Of a stretch of DNA of 64,000 nt, positions 18,163-25,726 are shown in pieces. The stretch comes from Streptomyces actinomycinicus (GTDB lineage: Bacteria > Actinomycetota > Actinomycetes > Streptomycetales > Streptomycetaceae). The translations under genes were made by a program, and so were the position numbers. The stretch covers positions 620,001 through 684,000 of the forward strand of contig NZ_JAERRK010000001.1 of NCBI RefSeq assembly GCF_016741775.1, written 5' to 3'. Position 1 is the first letter of the stretch, and every line of letters begins with the position of its first letter. The notes under the pieces were generated by a model. That model was not told the DNA's origin, ran no database searches, and was given only the letters and a program-made list of their open reading frames with translations.

Positions 18163-19176
18163 TCAGGGGCGCAGCAGGACCTTGCCGGTCTTCGGATCGC
18201 CGGCCCCGATCAGCTCGACGGCCCGCGCGAACTCGGTCAGCGGCAGCTCGTGCGTGACCAGCGGCAACGGGTCCAGCAACCCGGCCCCGAACACTCGCAC
18301 GGCATGCGCCCAGGCGGCCGGCGGTGCCCCGAAGACCGTGCGCACCTCCAGTTGCCGCACGACGAGGGCGGTCGGGTCGAGCCCGTCCGCGCCGGGCGCC
18401 GGGATCCCGGTGAGGACCAGGCGCCCGCCGCGCCGGAGCAGCGAGGCCGCGGTGCGCGCGGCGGACGGGGTCCCGGCGGCCTCGATCACGACGTCGAAGT
18501 CGTCGGGCAGTGCCGTGCCGCCGGCACCGCCGAGCCGGAAGCCGGTGGCCCCGAACCGCCGGGACAGTGCCTCCCGGTCGTCCCGCGTGTCCACCACCAG
18601 CAGCTCGGCCGGTGAGAGGGCGGCCAGGAACTGCACCGCCAGCATCCCGAGCGTGCCCGCGCCGACCACCGCGACCCGCTCACCAGGCCGGGCGCCCGCC
18701 TTCAGCGCGGCGGCGGCGGCGCAGGCGGCCGGCTCCAGCAGCGCGGCGGCGGTGAGGTCGGCGTCGTCCGGCAGGGCGTGCAGCAGCCGGGCGGGCAGGG
18801 TGAGCGTGGCCGCCATGGCACCGGGCCGGGTGAACCCGGTCTCCTCGTACCCGGCCGTGCACAGCGTGGACTCGCCCGCGTGGCAGCGGTCGCAGACCTG
18901 GCAGTTGCGGAAGCCCTCGCCGACCACCTTGCGCCCGACGAGCGCACCGGGCACCCCCGCACCGACCGCCGTGACCGTCCCGGACCACTCGTGGCCGGGC
19001 GTGAGCGGGTACCGGACGTACCCCTCGGGCCGGCTGCCCCGGTAGACCTCGCGGTCGCTGCCGCAGATGCCGACGGCGTGCACGGTCACCAGCGCCTCGC
19101 CGGGACCGGGCTCACGGGGCGTGTGGGCCTCGATCCGGTGCACGCCCGGTGCCTCGACCAGGATCCGGGAACTCAC
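18163..19176 (-). CDS. Zinc-dependent medium-chain alcohol dehydrogenase
   Basis: 337 aa from GTG 19176, whose GTGA overlaps the enolase stop. N-terminal GroES-like domain: GICGSDREVYRG (catalytic Cys), TPGHEWSGTV (GHE, catalytic zinc) and the four-Cys structural zinc lobe FRNCQVCDRCHAGESTLC. The Rossmann half carries VAVVGAGTLGMLAVQFL. Such enzymes oxidise sugars or polyols using NAD(P); the tight coupling to an aldonate-dehydratase-like enolase suggests sugar or sugar-acid oxidation, possibly galactose 1-dehydrogenase, but sorbitol- or threonine-dehydrogenase-type activity fits equally. Substrate unproven. Confidence 0.9.
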   Translation of the reverse strand: MSSRILVEAPGVHRIEAHTPREPGPGEALVTVHAVGICGSDREVYRGSRPEGYVRYPLTPGHEWSGTVTAVGAGVPGALVGRKVVGEGFRNCQVCDRCHAGESTLCTAGYEETGFTRPGAMAATLTLPARLLHALPDDADLTAAALLEPAACAAAAALKAGARPGERVAVVGAGTLGMLAVQFLAALSPAELLVVDTRDDREALSRRFGATGFRLGGAGGTALPDDFDVVIEAAGTPSAARTAASLLRRGGRLVLTGIPAPGADGLDPTALVVRQLEVRTVFGAPPAAWAHAVRVFGAGLLDPLPLVTHELPLTEFARAVELIGAGDPKTGKVLLRP

Positions 19177-20330
19177 CGGCTCCCCTTCGGCCTGCGCTGC
19201 TCCCAGCCCTCGGCCCACAGGTCGAACCGGGCCTGCTGCTGCGGGAATTCGGCCGCGGCGTCCACGTCCAGCTCGACGCCGAGACCGGGCGCGTGGGACA
19301 GCTCGAAGTGCCCGTCCACGACCTGCGGCGCCCCCTTGACCACCTTCTTGATCTCCGCGTCCGCGAAGTCGTTGAAGTGCTCCAGGATCTTGAAGTTCGG
19401 TGTGGTGAAGCCGACTTGGAGGGAGGCGGCGGTCAGTACGGAGCCGCCCACGTTGTGCGGGGCGACCAGCATGTAGTGCGTCTCCGCGGTCGCGGCGAGC
19501 TTCCGGGTCTCCCAGATGCCGCCGATGTGACCGACGTCGGGCTGGATGACGTCCACGGCCTGGCTCTCGAACAGCTCACGGAACTCGATCCGGTCGTGGA
19601 TGCGCTCACCGGTGGCGACCGGGACGTCGACCCTGGCCGCGACCTTCTCCAGCGCCTTGAGGTTCTCCGGCGGCACCGGCTCCTCCAGCCACGCCGGGGC
19701 GAAGGGGGCCAGCTCCCTGGCCAGCCGGACGGCGGTGGAGGGGGAGAAGCGGCCGTGCATCTCCAGCATCAGCTCGGTCTCCGGTCCGATGGCGTCCCGC
19801 ACGGCCTCGATCAGTGAGACGGCGTACAGGGTCTGCCGGTGGTCCAGTTCGAAGTGGCCGGTGCCGAACGGGTCGATCTTCAGCGCCCGGTAACCACGTT
19901 CCACGACCGCCTGTGCGGCCTTGTGGTACGCCTCCGGGGTCCGCTCGGTCGTGTACCACCCGTTGGCGTACGCCTTGACCCGGTCCGTGACCTTCCCGCC
20001 GAGCAGCTGCCACACCGGCACGCCGAGCGCCTTGCCCTTGATGTCCCAGCACGCCATCTCGACGACAGCGATGCCTGACATGACGATCTCGCCCGCGCGC
20101 CCGTAGTCGCCGTACTTCATGCGGCGGACGAGATCCTCGACGGCGAACGGGTCCGACCCGAGGACGTGGTTGGCCTCGGCCTCCCGCAGATAACCGATGA
20201 GCGCGTCGGTGTGACCGAGCATCCGGGTCTCGCCCACTCCCGTGATGCCCTCGTCGGTGTGGACCTGGACGTAGGTCAGGTTCCGCCACGGCGTGCCGAC
20301 CACATGGGTGCTGATTCCGGTGATGCGCAC
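19173..20330 (-). CDS. Enolase-superfamily sugar-acid dehydratase (galactonate-dehydratase-like)
   Basis: 385 aa from GTG 20330. N-terminal capping domain MRITGISTHVVGTPWRNLTY; barrel with GYRALKIDPFG (catalytic Lys region), ELMLEMHGRF (metal ligand Glu followed two residues later by the general-acid His, as in D-galactonate dehydratase), PAWLEEPVPPEN (Glu ligand), VATGERIHDR (Glu ligand) and YMLVAPHNVGG (His). The mandelate-racemase subgroup dehydrates aldonic acids to 2-keto-3-deoxy acids. With the lactonase, dehydrogenase and beta-galactosidase, a De Ley-Doudoroff-like galactose route is plausible. The kinase and aldolase steps are not in the window. Confidence 0.88.
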   Translation of the reverse strand: MRITGISTHVVGTPWRNLTYVQVHTDEGITGVGETRMLGHTDALIGYLREAEANHVLGSDPFAVEDLVRRMKYGDYGRAGEIVMSGIAVVEMACWDIKGKALGVPVWQLLGGKVTDRVKAYANGWYTTERTPEAYHKAAQAVVERGYRALKIDPFGTGHFELDHRQTLYAVSLIEAVRDAIGPETELMLEMHGRFSPSTAVRLARELAPFAPAWLEEPVPPENLKALEKVAARVDVPVATGERIHDRIEFRELFESQAVDVIQPDVGHIGGIWETRKLAATAETHYMLVAPHNVGGSVLTAASLQVGFTTPNFKILEHFNDFADAEIKKVVKGAPQVVDGHFELSHAPGLGVELDVDAAAEFPQQQARFDLWAEGWEQRRPKGSR

Positions 20331-20348
20331 GGCAGTTGCCTCTCAGCT

Positions 20349-20376
20349 GTTCGAGATTTCGTCACGCGTTCGAAAT
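20349..20376. promoter_or_regulatory. Candidate operator of the enolase-dehydrogenase operon
   Basis: GTTCGAGATTTCG then GTTCGAAAT 19 bp on, beginning 18 bp upstream of the GTG at 20330. Within it ATTTCG (20356) and CGAAAT (20371) form a 6-bp inverted repeat. Core and spacing match the site at 17989. The remaining 150 bp to the divergent gene show no other gene. Confidence 0.5.
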
Positions 20377-20530
20377 GTTGGCGTGACAGTAAGGAGGGGG
20401 CGGCAGGGGTGTCAATGGGTCGAACAGGTAACGCTTCCGGCACGGCTTTCGGCAACTCTCCCGGTCCCGCACCAAACCTTCACAGGGCCGCCTGGAACCG
20501 GACCCGCGCGGACTCTAGTCTTCCCGCGTC

Positions 20531-21409
20531 ATGGACTACTGCCTCCCGTGCCAACGGCACCTCAATGGCGCCCTGGCCTGCCCGGGGTGCGGAACTCCGG
20601 CCGACCGGCTCGCGGTCACCGCGGGCGCGCCGGCCGCGCATGCGCGCGAGTACGCGCACATCCCCGCGCAGCGACCGCCGACACCGTACGAGGGGCCTTA
20701 CGGGGGGCATCCGCCCGAAGGGCCGTACGAGGAGCCTGCGTACGAGGAGCCCGCGTACGAGGAGCCCGCGTACGAGGAGCCCGCGTACGAAGAGCCCGCG
20801 TATGACGAGGAGGACGAGGACGAAGCCCCCGAGGACGAAGCCCCCGAGGGCGGCGCACCCGTGGGCCGGCGGGCCCGTTCCGGTGTGAGCCGGCGGGACC
20901 GCAAGGCCGCCGTGCACCGGCGCCGCCGGCGCCGCACCGTGCTGGTCGCGGCGGGCTTCGTGCTCGCGGCAGGCGGCCTGAGCCTCGCCGAGCTGGGCAC
21001 GGACGTGCCCTTCTCGCCGTTCACCGGCGACACACCGGCCACGGCAGGGAACACCGCGGCGGACGGCGGCGCTGCCTCCCCCGCGCCGGACCGCACCGCC
21101 GGCCCGCTGGACGCCCCCTCCGGTGTTCCCGCTCCGGGCACGGGCGGCTCCGCCTCGGCGGACGCCTCGCCCTCCGCGTCCGCCTCCGGCTCCCCGACGG
21201 CCGAGGACTCCGCGTCCCCCTCCCCCGAGGCCACCGGCAAGGCGCAGCACTCGGCCACGACGGGCTCCGGTACGACCGCCACCACGTCCGCCGCCCCGGC
21301 CACCAGCAGGCCCGCCGCCACTGCGACCGCGGCCCCGACGACCGCCGCCCCCACCCCCCGGCCGTCGCCCACGAAGACCTGCGACCGCTTCCTGTGGTGG
21401 TGCACCTGA
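20531..21409 (+). CDS. SCO2400-family zinc-ribbon, single-pass membrane protein
   Basis: 292 aa. It opens with a zinc ribbon, MDYCLPCQRHLNGALACPGC (CxxC-x10-CxxC), then an acidic linker with five EEPAY repeats (about residues 67-91), a basic stretch (RRDRKAAVHRRRRRRT), one membrane helix (VLVAAGFVLAAGGLSLAEL) and an outer, Ser/Thr/Pro/Ala-rich tail ending in KTCDRFLWWCT. The layout predicts a cytoplasmic ribbon anchored to the membrane with a glycosylatable stalk outside. I recognise the SCO2400-type family from Streptomyces; its job is unknown. The C-terminal CxxxxxxC pair may form a disulfide. Confidence 0.8.
   Translation: MDYCLPCQRHLNGALACPGCGTPADRLAVTAGAPAAHAREYAHIPAQRPPTPYEGPYGGHPPEGPYEEPAYEEPAYEEPAYEEPAYEEPAYDEEDEDEAPEDEAPEGGAPVGRRARSGVSRRDRKAAVHRRRRRRTVLVAAGFVLAAGGLSLAELGTDVPFSPFTGDTPATAGNTAADGGAASPAPDRTAGPLDAPSGVPAPGTGGSASADASPSASASGSPTAEDSASPSPEATGKAQHSATTGSGTTATTSAAPATSRPAATATAAPTTAAPTPRPSPTKTCDRFLWWCT
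20729..20803. repeat. 15-bp tandem repeat encoding EEPAY
   Basis: Five units of gaggagcccgcgtac (with single-base changes) lie head to tail in the zinc-ribbon gene's acidic linker. A 15-bp unit keeps the frame, so copy number may vary among strains. Confidence 0.9.
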
Positions 21410-21596
21410 CCGGTCCGGCGCACGCCGCACCACCCCTCCCATCGGCCATCCGGGCTATCCGTGACACCCGCGAGCCGGGGCGACGGTTGAACCGAACAGG
21501 TACCTCTCGCCGTACCGATCGCGAGAACGCCCGGAGCGGCACGCGGGCGTGGTGCCGAGGGGGAGCAGCGGGCAGCGGCTCAGTCGAGGAGAGCGG

Positions 21597-22754
21597 ATGA
21601 CTCAGGAGACCACCGTCCAGGGCACGGTCGCCGAGGGTTTCGAGGCGGTGCGGGCGGAGTTCGCCGCCTTCGTCGCCGAGGAACGGGACGACTACGAGGG
21701 TCAGTTGTGCGCGTACGTCCACGGACGCCGGGTCGTGGACCTGTGGGCGGGCGCGGGGGTGACGGGCGACTCGCTGTACGCCGTGTACTCGGCCACGAAG
21801 GGCGCGGCCCACCTGGTCGCGGCGCTCCTCGTGCAGGACGGCACGCTGGAGCTGGACCGGAAGGTCACCTATTACTGGCCGGAGTTCGCCGCCGAGGGCA
21901 AGGGCGCGCTGACCCTGCGGGACCTGCTCGCGCACCGCGCGGGGCTGATCGGTACCGACACCGGGTTCAGCCTCAACGAACTGGCCGACGACCGCGTGAT
22001 CGCCGAGCGGCTGGCCGACCAGCGGCCGTTCTGGCGGCCCGGTGCGGCCTTCGGCTGTCACGCGCTGGTGATCGGCGCGCTGACCGGCGAGATCGTCCGC
22101 CGGGCGACGGGCCGCACGCTCCAGGAGGTGTACGAGGAGCGGGTCCGCGTCCCGCGCGGTCTCGACTTCCACCTGGGCCTGCCGGCCGCGTACGAGCCCC
22201 GCTTCCGCCCGGTCCGGCCGATGCTGCCGACCCCCGCCCAGCAGGCACAGCTCGACGCCCTGCCGACCGGCCCGCACACCCTCGCCGCGATCGCCTTCAA
22301 CCGGCACGGCGCGGAGCCCACCGACCTGGCGAGCCTGCCGAACGAGCGGCTGATCCGCGCCAAGGGGCCCGCCTCGGTCGGCGGGACCGCCTCCGCCCGC
22401 GGTCTTGCGGGGATGTACGCGGCAATGATCAGCGAGGTCGACGGCGCGGCCCCGCTGCTGAAGGGGGACACCCAGGCCGAGTTCGCCCAGATCCACTCCG
22501 TCGGCCACGACCTCGTGGCCCGCGCCCACCGCTCCTTCGGCCTCGGCTTCCAGGCGACGGCCGACACCTGGCACCCCTTCCTGGGCGCCGGCACGCTGGG
22601 CCACAGCGGCGCGAACGGCACCCAGGCCTTCGCGGACCCGTACAGCGGCATCGCCTACGGCTACACCCGCCGGCGGTTCGCGTACCCGGGAGAGGCGGCG
22701 CCGGAGAACAACAGGCTGGCGGCGGCCGTCCAGAAGGCGGCGCCGGCGTCCTGA
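21597..22754 (+). CDS. Serine hydrolase, class C beta-lactamase/EstB-like
   Basis: 385 aa from ATG 21597, chosen for the GAGGAGAG ribosome site and the usual MTQETTVQG-type start. The Ser-x-x-Lys motif is in YAVYSATKGAAHLV and the Tyr motif region is FGCHALVIGALTGEI; GTLGHSGANGTQAFADPYSG near the end supplies the third (HSG) motif. Family members hydrolyse esters or small amides and are seldom true beta-lactamases. No signal peptide, so cytoplasmic. It stands alone, with a hairpin terminator after it. Confidence 0.88.
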   Translation: MTQETTVQGTVAEGFEAVRAEFAAFVAEERDDYEGQLCAYVHGRRVVDLWAGAGVTGDSLYAVYSATKGAAHLVAALLVQDGTLELDRKVTYYWPEFAAEGKGALTLRDLLAHRAGLIGTDTGFSLNELADDRVIAERLADQRPFWRPGAAFGCHALVIGALTGEIVRRATGRTLQEVYEERVRVPRGLDFHLGLPAAYEPRFRPVRPMLPTPAQQAQLDALPTGPHTLAAIAFNRHGAEPTDLASLPNERLIRAKGPASVGGTASARGLAGMYAAMISEVDGAAPLLKGDTQAEFAQIHSVGHDLVARAHRSFGLGFQATADTWHPFLGAGTLGHSGANGTQAFADPYSGIAYGYTRRRFAYPGEAAPENNRLAAAVQKAAPAS

Positions 22755-22770
22755 AGGGGCGCGGAACGGT

Positions 22771-22803
22771 GCAGCCGCATCCCACGTCCAGGAATGCGGC
22801 TGC
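22771..22803. terminator. Bidirectional hairpin between serine hydrolase and ohr genes
   Basis: gcagccgcat pairs perfectly with atgcggctgc over a 13-nt loop between the two convergent genes. Confidence 0.7.
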
Positions 22804-22824
22804 CGTCGTGACCAACGACCGGCG

Positions 22825-23244
22825 TCAGACCAGCGTCACGGTGATGTTGCCGCGCGTCGCCTTCGAGTAGGGGCACACCTGGTGCGCCTTCTCGACCAGG
22901 TCCTTCGCGGTCGCCGCGTCGACGTTCGGAATGCTCGCCGAGATCTCCACGATGATCCCGAAACCCTCGTCGTTCTTGCCGATGCCGACCTTGGCGGTGA
23001 CCGTCGAGCCGGACACGTCGGCGCCCTCCTGCCGGGCGACGACACCGAGCGCCCCCTGGAAGCAGGCGCTGTACCCGGCGGCGAAGAGCTGCTCCGGGTT
23101 CGTGCCGGCGCCGTTGCCGCCCATCTCCTTGGGCGGGTTCACGACCACGTCGAGCTTGCCGTCGTCGGTGGCGACACGGCCGTCGCGGCCGTTCTCGGCG
23201 GTGGCGACGGCGGTGTAAAGGACGTCGGACTGCGTGATGGGCAT
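22825..23244 (-). CDS. ohr: Organic hydroperoxide resistance protein (Ohr/OsmC fold)
   Basis: 139 aa, the family length. Peroxidatic Cys is in FAAGYSACFQGAL and resolving Cys in AHQVCPYSKATRGNI, both in the Ohr consensus spacing; the start MPITQSDVLYTAVATAENG is also typical. Ohr reduces organic hydroperoxides with a lipoyl-based thiol system in the cytoplasm. Regulation is often by a MarR-type OhrR; a MarR gene lies 1.2 kb away, but it is divergent from a different gene, so the link is weak. Confidence 0.93.
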   Translation of the reverse strand: MPITQSDVLYTAVATAENGRDGRVATDDGKLDVVVNPPKEMGGNGAGTNPEQLFAAGYSACFQGALGVVARQEGADVSGSTVTAKVGIGKNDEGFGIIVEISASIPNVDAATAKDLVEKAHQVCPYSKATRGNITVTLV

Positions 23245-23342
23245 GCGGTTGCCTCCTCCTCGGTCCGCCGCGACTCGCGCCCACGATCGCCGACGGATTT
23301 CGGAAAGAAGTTACCGCATGCCGAAATCTCCGGGGAAGGCCG

Positions 23343-24371
23343 TCAGAGCTTGACGACCATCTTCCCGATGTTGTCGCCACGCAGGACCCCGAGGAACGCC
23401 TCCAGGTTGTTCTCGATGCCCTCGACCACGGTCTCGCGGTACTTCAGTGCGCCCGAGGCGACCCAGGGGCCCACCTCCTGGACGAACTGGGGCTGGAGGT
23501 CGTAGTGGTCGCCGACCAGGAAGCCCTCGATGCGGCCGCGGGTCTGGATGAGGCGGGCCAGGTTCCGGGGGCCGGGGGCGGGCTCGGTGTTGTTGTAGAC
23601 CGAGATCATGCCGCAGACCGCGATCCGGCCGCCCTCGTTCAGCGCGCCGACGGCGGCCTCCAGGTGGTCCCCGCCGACGTTGTCGAAGTAGACGTCGATG
23701 CCGTCGGGCGCGGCCTGGCGCAGCTGCTCGGCGACCGGGCCGTTCTTGTAGTTGAAGGCGGCGTCGAAGCCGTACTCCTCCACCAGCAGCTTGACCTTCT
23801 CGTCGGACCCGGCCGAGCCGATGACCCGGGAGGCGCCCTTGAGCTTGGCGATCTGGCCCACCTGGCTGCCCACGGCCCCGGCCGCGCCGGAGACGAACAC
23901 GACGTCGCCCTCCTTGAAGGAGGCGGTGCGCAGCAGCCCGGCGTAGGCGGTCAGGCCGGTCATGCCGAGGACGCCGAGGTACGCCGACAGGGGCACGGCC
24001 TCCGGGTCGACCGTCACGGCCGGGACGGCCGTCGGGCCCACCTTGACGGCGTTCTTCGCGTCCACCGCGGCGTACTCGCGCCAGCCGAAGAAGTGCAGGA
24101 CGTGGTCGCCGACGGCGATGCCCTCGGCGTTCGACTCGATCACCTCGCCGACCGCGCCGCCCTGCATGACCTTGCCCAGCTCGAAGGGGGCGGCGTACGA
24201 CTTCGCGGCACTCATGCGGCCGCGCATGTACGGGTCGACGGAGAGGTACTTGTTCCGCACCAGCACCTGACCCTCGCCCGGGGTCGGCACCGGCGCCTCG
24301 ACCAGGGCGAAGTCCTCGGGCTTGGGCCAGCCGACGGGACGGCTGAGCAGGTGCCACTCGCGGTTGATCAT
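23343..24371 (-). CDS. NADP-dependent oxidoreductase, zinc-free MDR family (PTGR/LTB4 dehydrogenase-like)
   Basis: 342 aa from ATG 24371 (MINREWHLLSRPVGWPKPEDF), with GAAAGG upstream. It lacks the Zn-ligand cysteines of alcohol dehydrogenases. Marks are LSVDPYMRGRMS near residue 40, VSGAAGAVGSQVGQIAKLKG (NADP Rossmann loop), DVYFDNVGGDHLEAA and GMISVYNNTEPAPGPRN. Such proteins reduce the double bond of alpha,beta-unsaturated ketones and aldehydes with NADPH, often in stress or xenobiotic response. It is divergent from a MarR regulator with an operator-like palindrome between them. Confidence 0.93.
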   Translation of the reverse strand: MINREWHLLSRPVGWPKPEDFALVEAPVPTPGEGQVLVRNKYLSVDPYMRGRMSAAKSYAAPFELGKVMQGGAVGEVIESNAEGIAVGDHVLHFFGWREYAAVDAKNAVKVGPTAVPAVTVDPEAVPLSAYLGVLGMTGLTAYAGLLRTASFKEGDVVFVSGAAGAVGSQVGQIAKLKGASRVIGSAGSDEKVKLLVEEYGFDAAFNYKNGPVAEQLRQAAPDGIDVYFDNVGGDHLEAAVGALNEGGRIAVCGMISVYNNTEPAPGPRNLARLIQTRGRIEGFLVGDHYDLQPQFVQEVGPWVASGALKYRETVVEGIENNLEAFLGVLRGDNIGKMVVKL

Positions 24372-24392
24372 GACAGAGCCTTTCGAAGTTAC

Positions 24393-24405
24393 TTCAGTAC
24401 CTGAA
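24393..24405. promoter_or_regulatory. Candidate MarR operator TTCAG-TAC-CTGAA
   Basis: A perfect 5-3-5 palindrome lies in the 89-bp divergent gap between the reductase and MarR genes, 22 bp from the reductase start. A second, looser site (TTTCATGATGTCAAG) follows near 24424. MarR dimers typically bind such sites and repress both genes. Confidence 0.55.
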
Positions 24406-24460
24406 ACAACCATGCTCCTGAATATTTCATGATGTCAAGTAACCGGGTATCCTGGTGGGC

Positions 24461-24898
24461 ATGTCCACCCCATCGAAGACTCACCGCCCCGACGCACTGA
24501 CCCTGGAGGTCGTCGAGCTGATCGGTGACGTCGTGGCCCGGTTCTACGCGGACTACGAGAAGGCGGCGGGCGAGCACACCCTCACCGGCCCGCAGGCCCG
24601 GCTGCTCAGCCTGCTGTCGCTGGAGCCGCTGCCCATGCGCAAGCTGGCACAGAAGCTGAAGTGCGAGCCGTCCAACGTGACCGGGATCGTGGACCGCCTG
24701 GAGGCCCGCGGCCTGGTCGAACGCCGCCCCGACCCGGCCGACCGCCGGGTGAAGGTGGCCGTCGCCACCGAGCAGGGCCGCAGCGTCGCCCGCGATCTGC
24801 GCGAGGGCCTCCACTTCGCCCGCGAACCCCTCGCCGGTCTCTCCGACGACGAACGCCGCTCCCTGCGGGACCTGCTCCTGCGCATGCTGGACGACTGA
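24461..24898 (+). CDS. MarR-family transcriptional regulator
   Basis: 145 aa from ATG 24461; a GTG two codons earlier is also in frame. The winged helix shows LTGPQARLLSLLSLEPLPMR, LAQKLKCEPSNVTGIVDRLE (recognition helix) and GLVERRPDPADRRVKVAVA (wing with the conserved Asp-x-Arg). A single Cys (KCEPSN) is in the recognition-helix region and might act as a redox switch, which is speculation. It likely controls the divergent NADP-dependent reductase and itself. Confidence 0.93.
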   Translation: MSTPSKTHRPDALTLEVVELIGDVVARFYADYEKAAGEHTLTGPQARLLSLLSLEPLPMRKLAQKLKCEPSNVTGIVDRLEARGLVERRPDPADRRVKVAVATEQGRSVARDLREGLHFAREPLAGLSDDERRSLRDLLLRMLDD

Positions 24899-24937
24899 GC
24901 GCCCACGCTGTCGCACCGAGCCAGTAGAGTCCTCGCC

Positions 24938-25726
24938 ATGCGCGATCTTGGGGTGGGGTTCGGTTATCTGCTGAAGGGCCAGCGATGGGTGGCCCGGCAC
25001 GGGCGGCAGTACGGGTTCGGGCTGCTGCCCGGACTGATCACGCTGGTGCTGTACGCCGCCGCACTGGTCGCGCTCGCCGTGTGGGGCGAGGACGCGGTCA
25101 CCTGGGCGACCCCGTTCGCCGACGACTGGTCCAGCCCCTGGCAGGGCCTGTTCCGCGGCTTCCTGACGGCTGTCCTCTTCGCCCTCGGGCTGCTGCTGGC
25201 CGTGCTGACCTTCACGGCCGTCACCCTGCTGGTCGGCCAGCCCTTCTACGAGAGCCTCTCGGAGCGCGTCGACGCCGACGTCTCGCCCGACGGCACCGCC
25301 CCCCGTTCCGACCTGCCGCTCTGGCGCGAGCTGTGGATCTAGGCCCGGGACAGCCTGCGCGTCCTGCTCCGGGCCGGGCTGTGGGGCGTACTGCTCTTCG
25401 CCCTCGGCTTCCTCCCCTTCGTCGGTCAGACCGCCGTACCCGTGATCGGCTTCTTCGTCACCGGCTTCTTCCTCACCGAGGAACTCGCCGCCGTGGCCCT
25501 GCAGCGCCGGGGTGTCGAACTCCGCACCCGGCTCACCCTGCTCCGCTCCCGCAAGACCCTGGTCTGGGGCTTCGGCACCCCCCTGGGCCTGGCCTTCCTG
25601 GTGCCGTTCGTCGCGGTGTTCCTGATGCCGGGCGCGGTCGCGGGCGCCACGCTCCTCGCCCGTGACCTGCTGGGCGAGGAGAGCGCCGACGACGAGGCCG
25701 GGCAGGAGCAGGAGGTCACCTCCTGA
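24938..25726 (+). pseudogene. EI24/CysZ-like membrane protein gene interrupted by an amber codon
   Basis: One continuous frame encodes an EI24-domain protein of 262 codons, with a TAG at 25340-25342 (codon 135). Upstream half: MRDLGVGFGYLLKGQRWVA and FGLLPGLITLVLYAAALVAL. Downstream half resumes as ARDSLRVLLRAGLWGVLLFAL, then FFVTGFFLTEELAAVALQRR and LVPFVAVFLMPGAVAGATLL. The surrounding WI-stop-ARDS fits a Ser codon TCG changed to TAG by one base. Coding bias is intact after the stop, so the change is recent, a sequencing error, or read through. A short internal reinitiation (ATG-like GTG at 25442) could make the C-terminal half. Related proteins are multi-pass sulfate or small-anion permease-like proteins. 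Confidence 0.8.
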
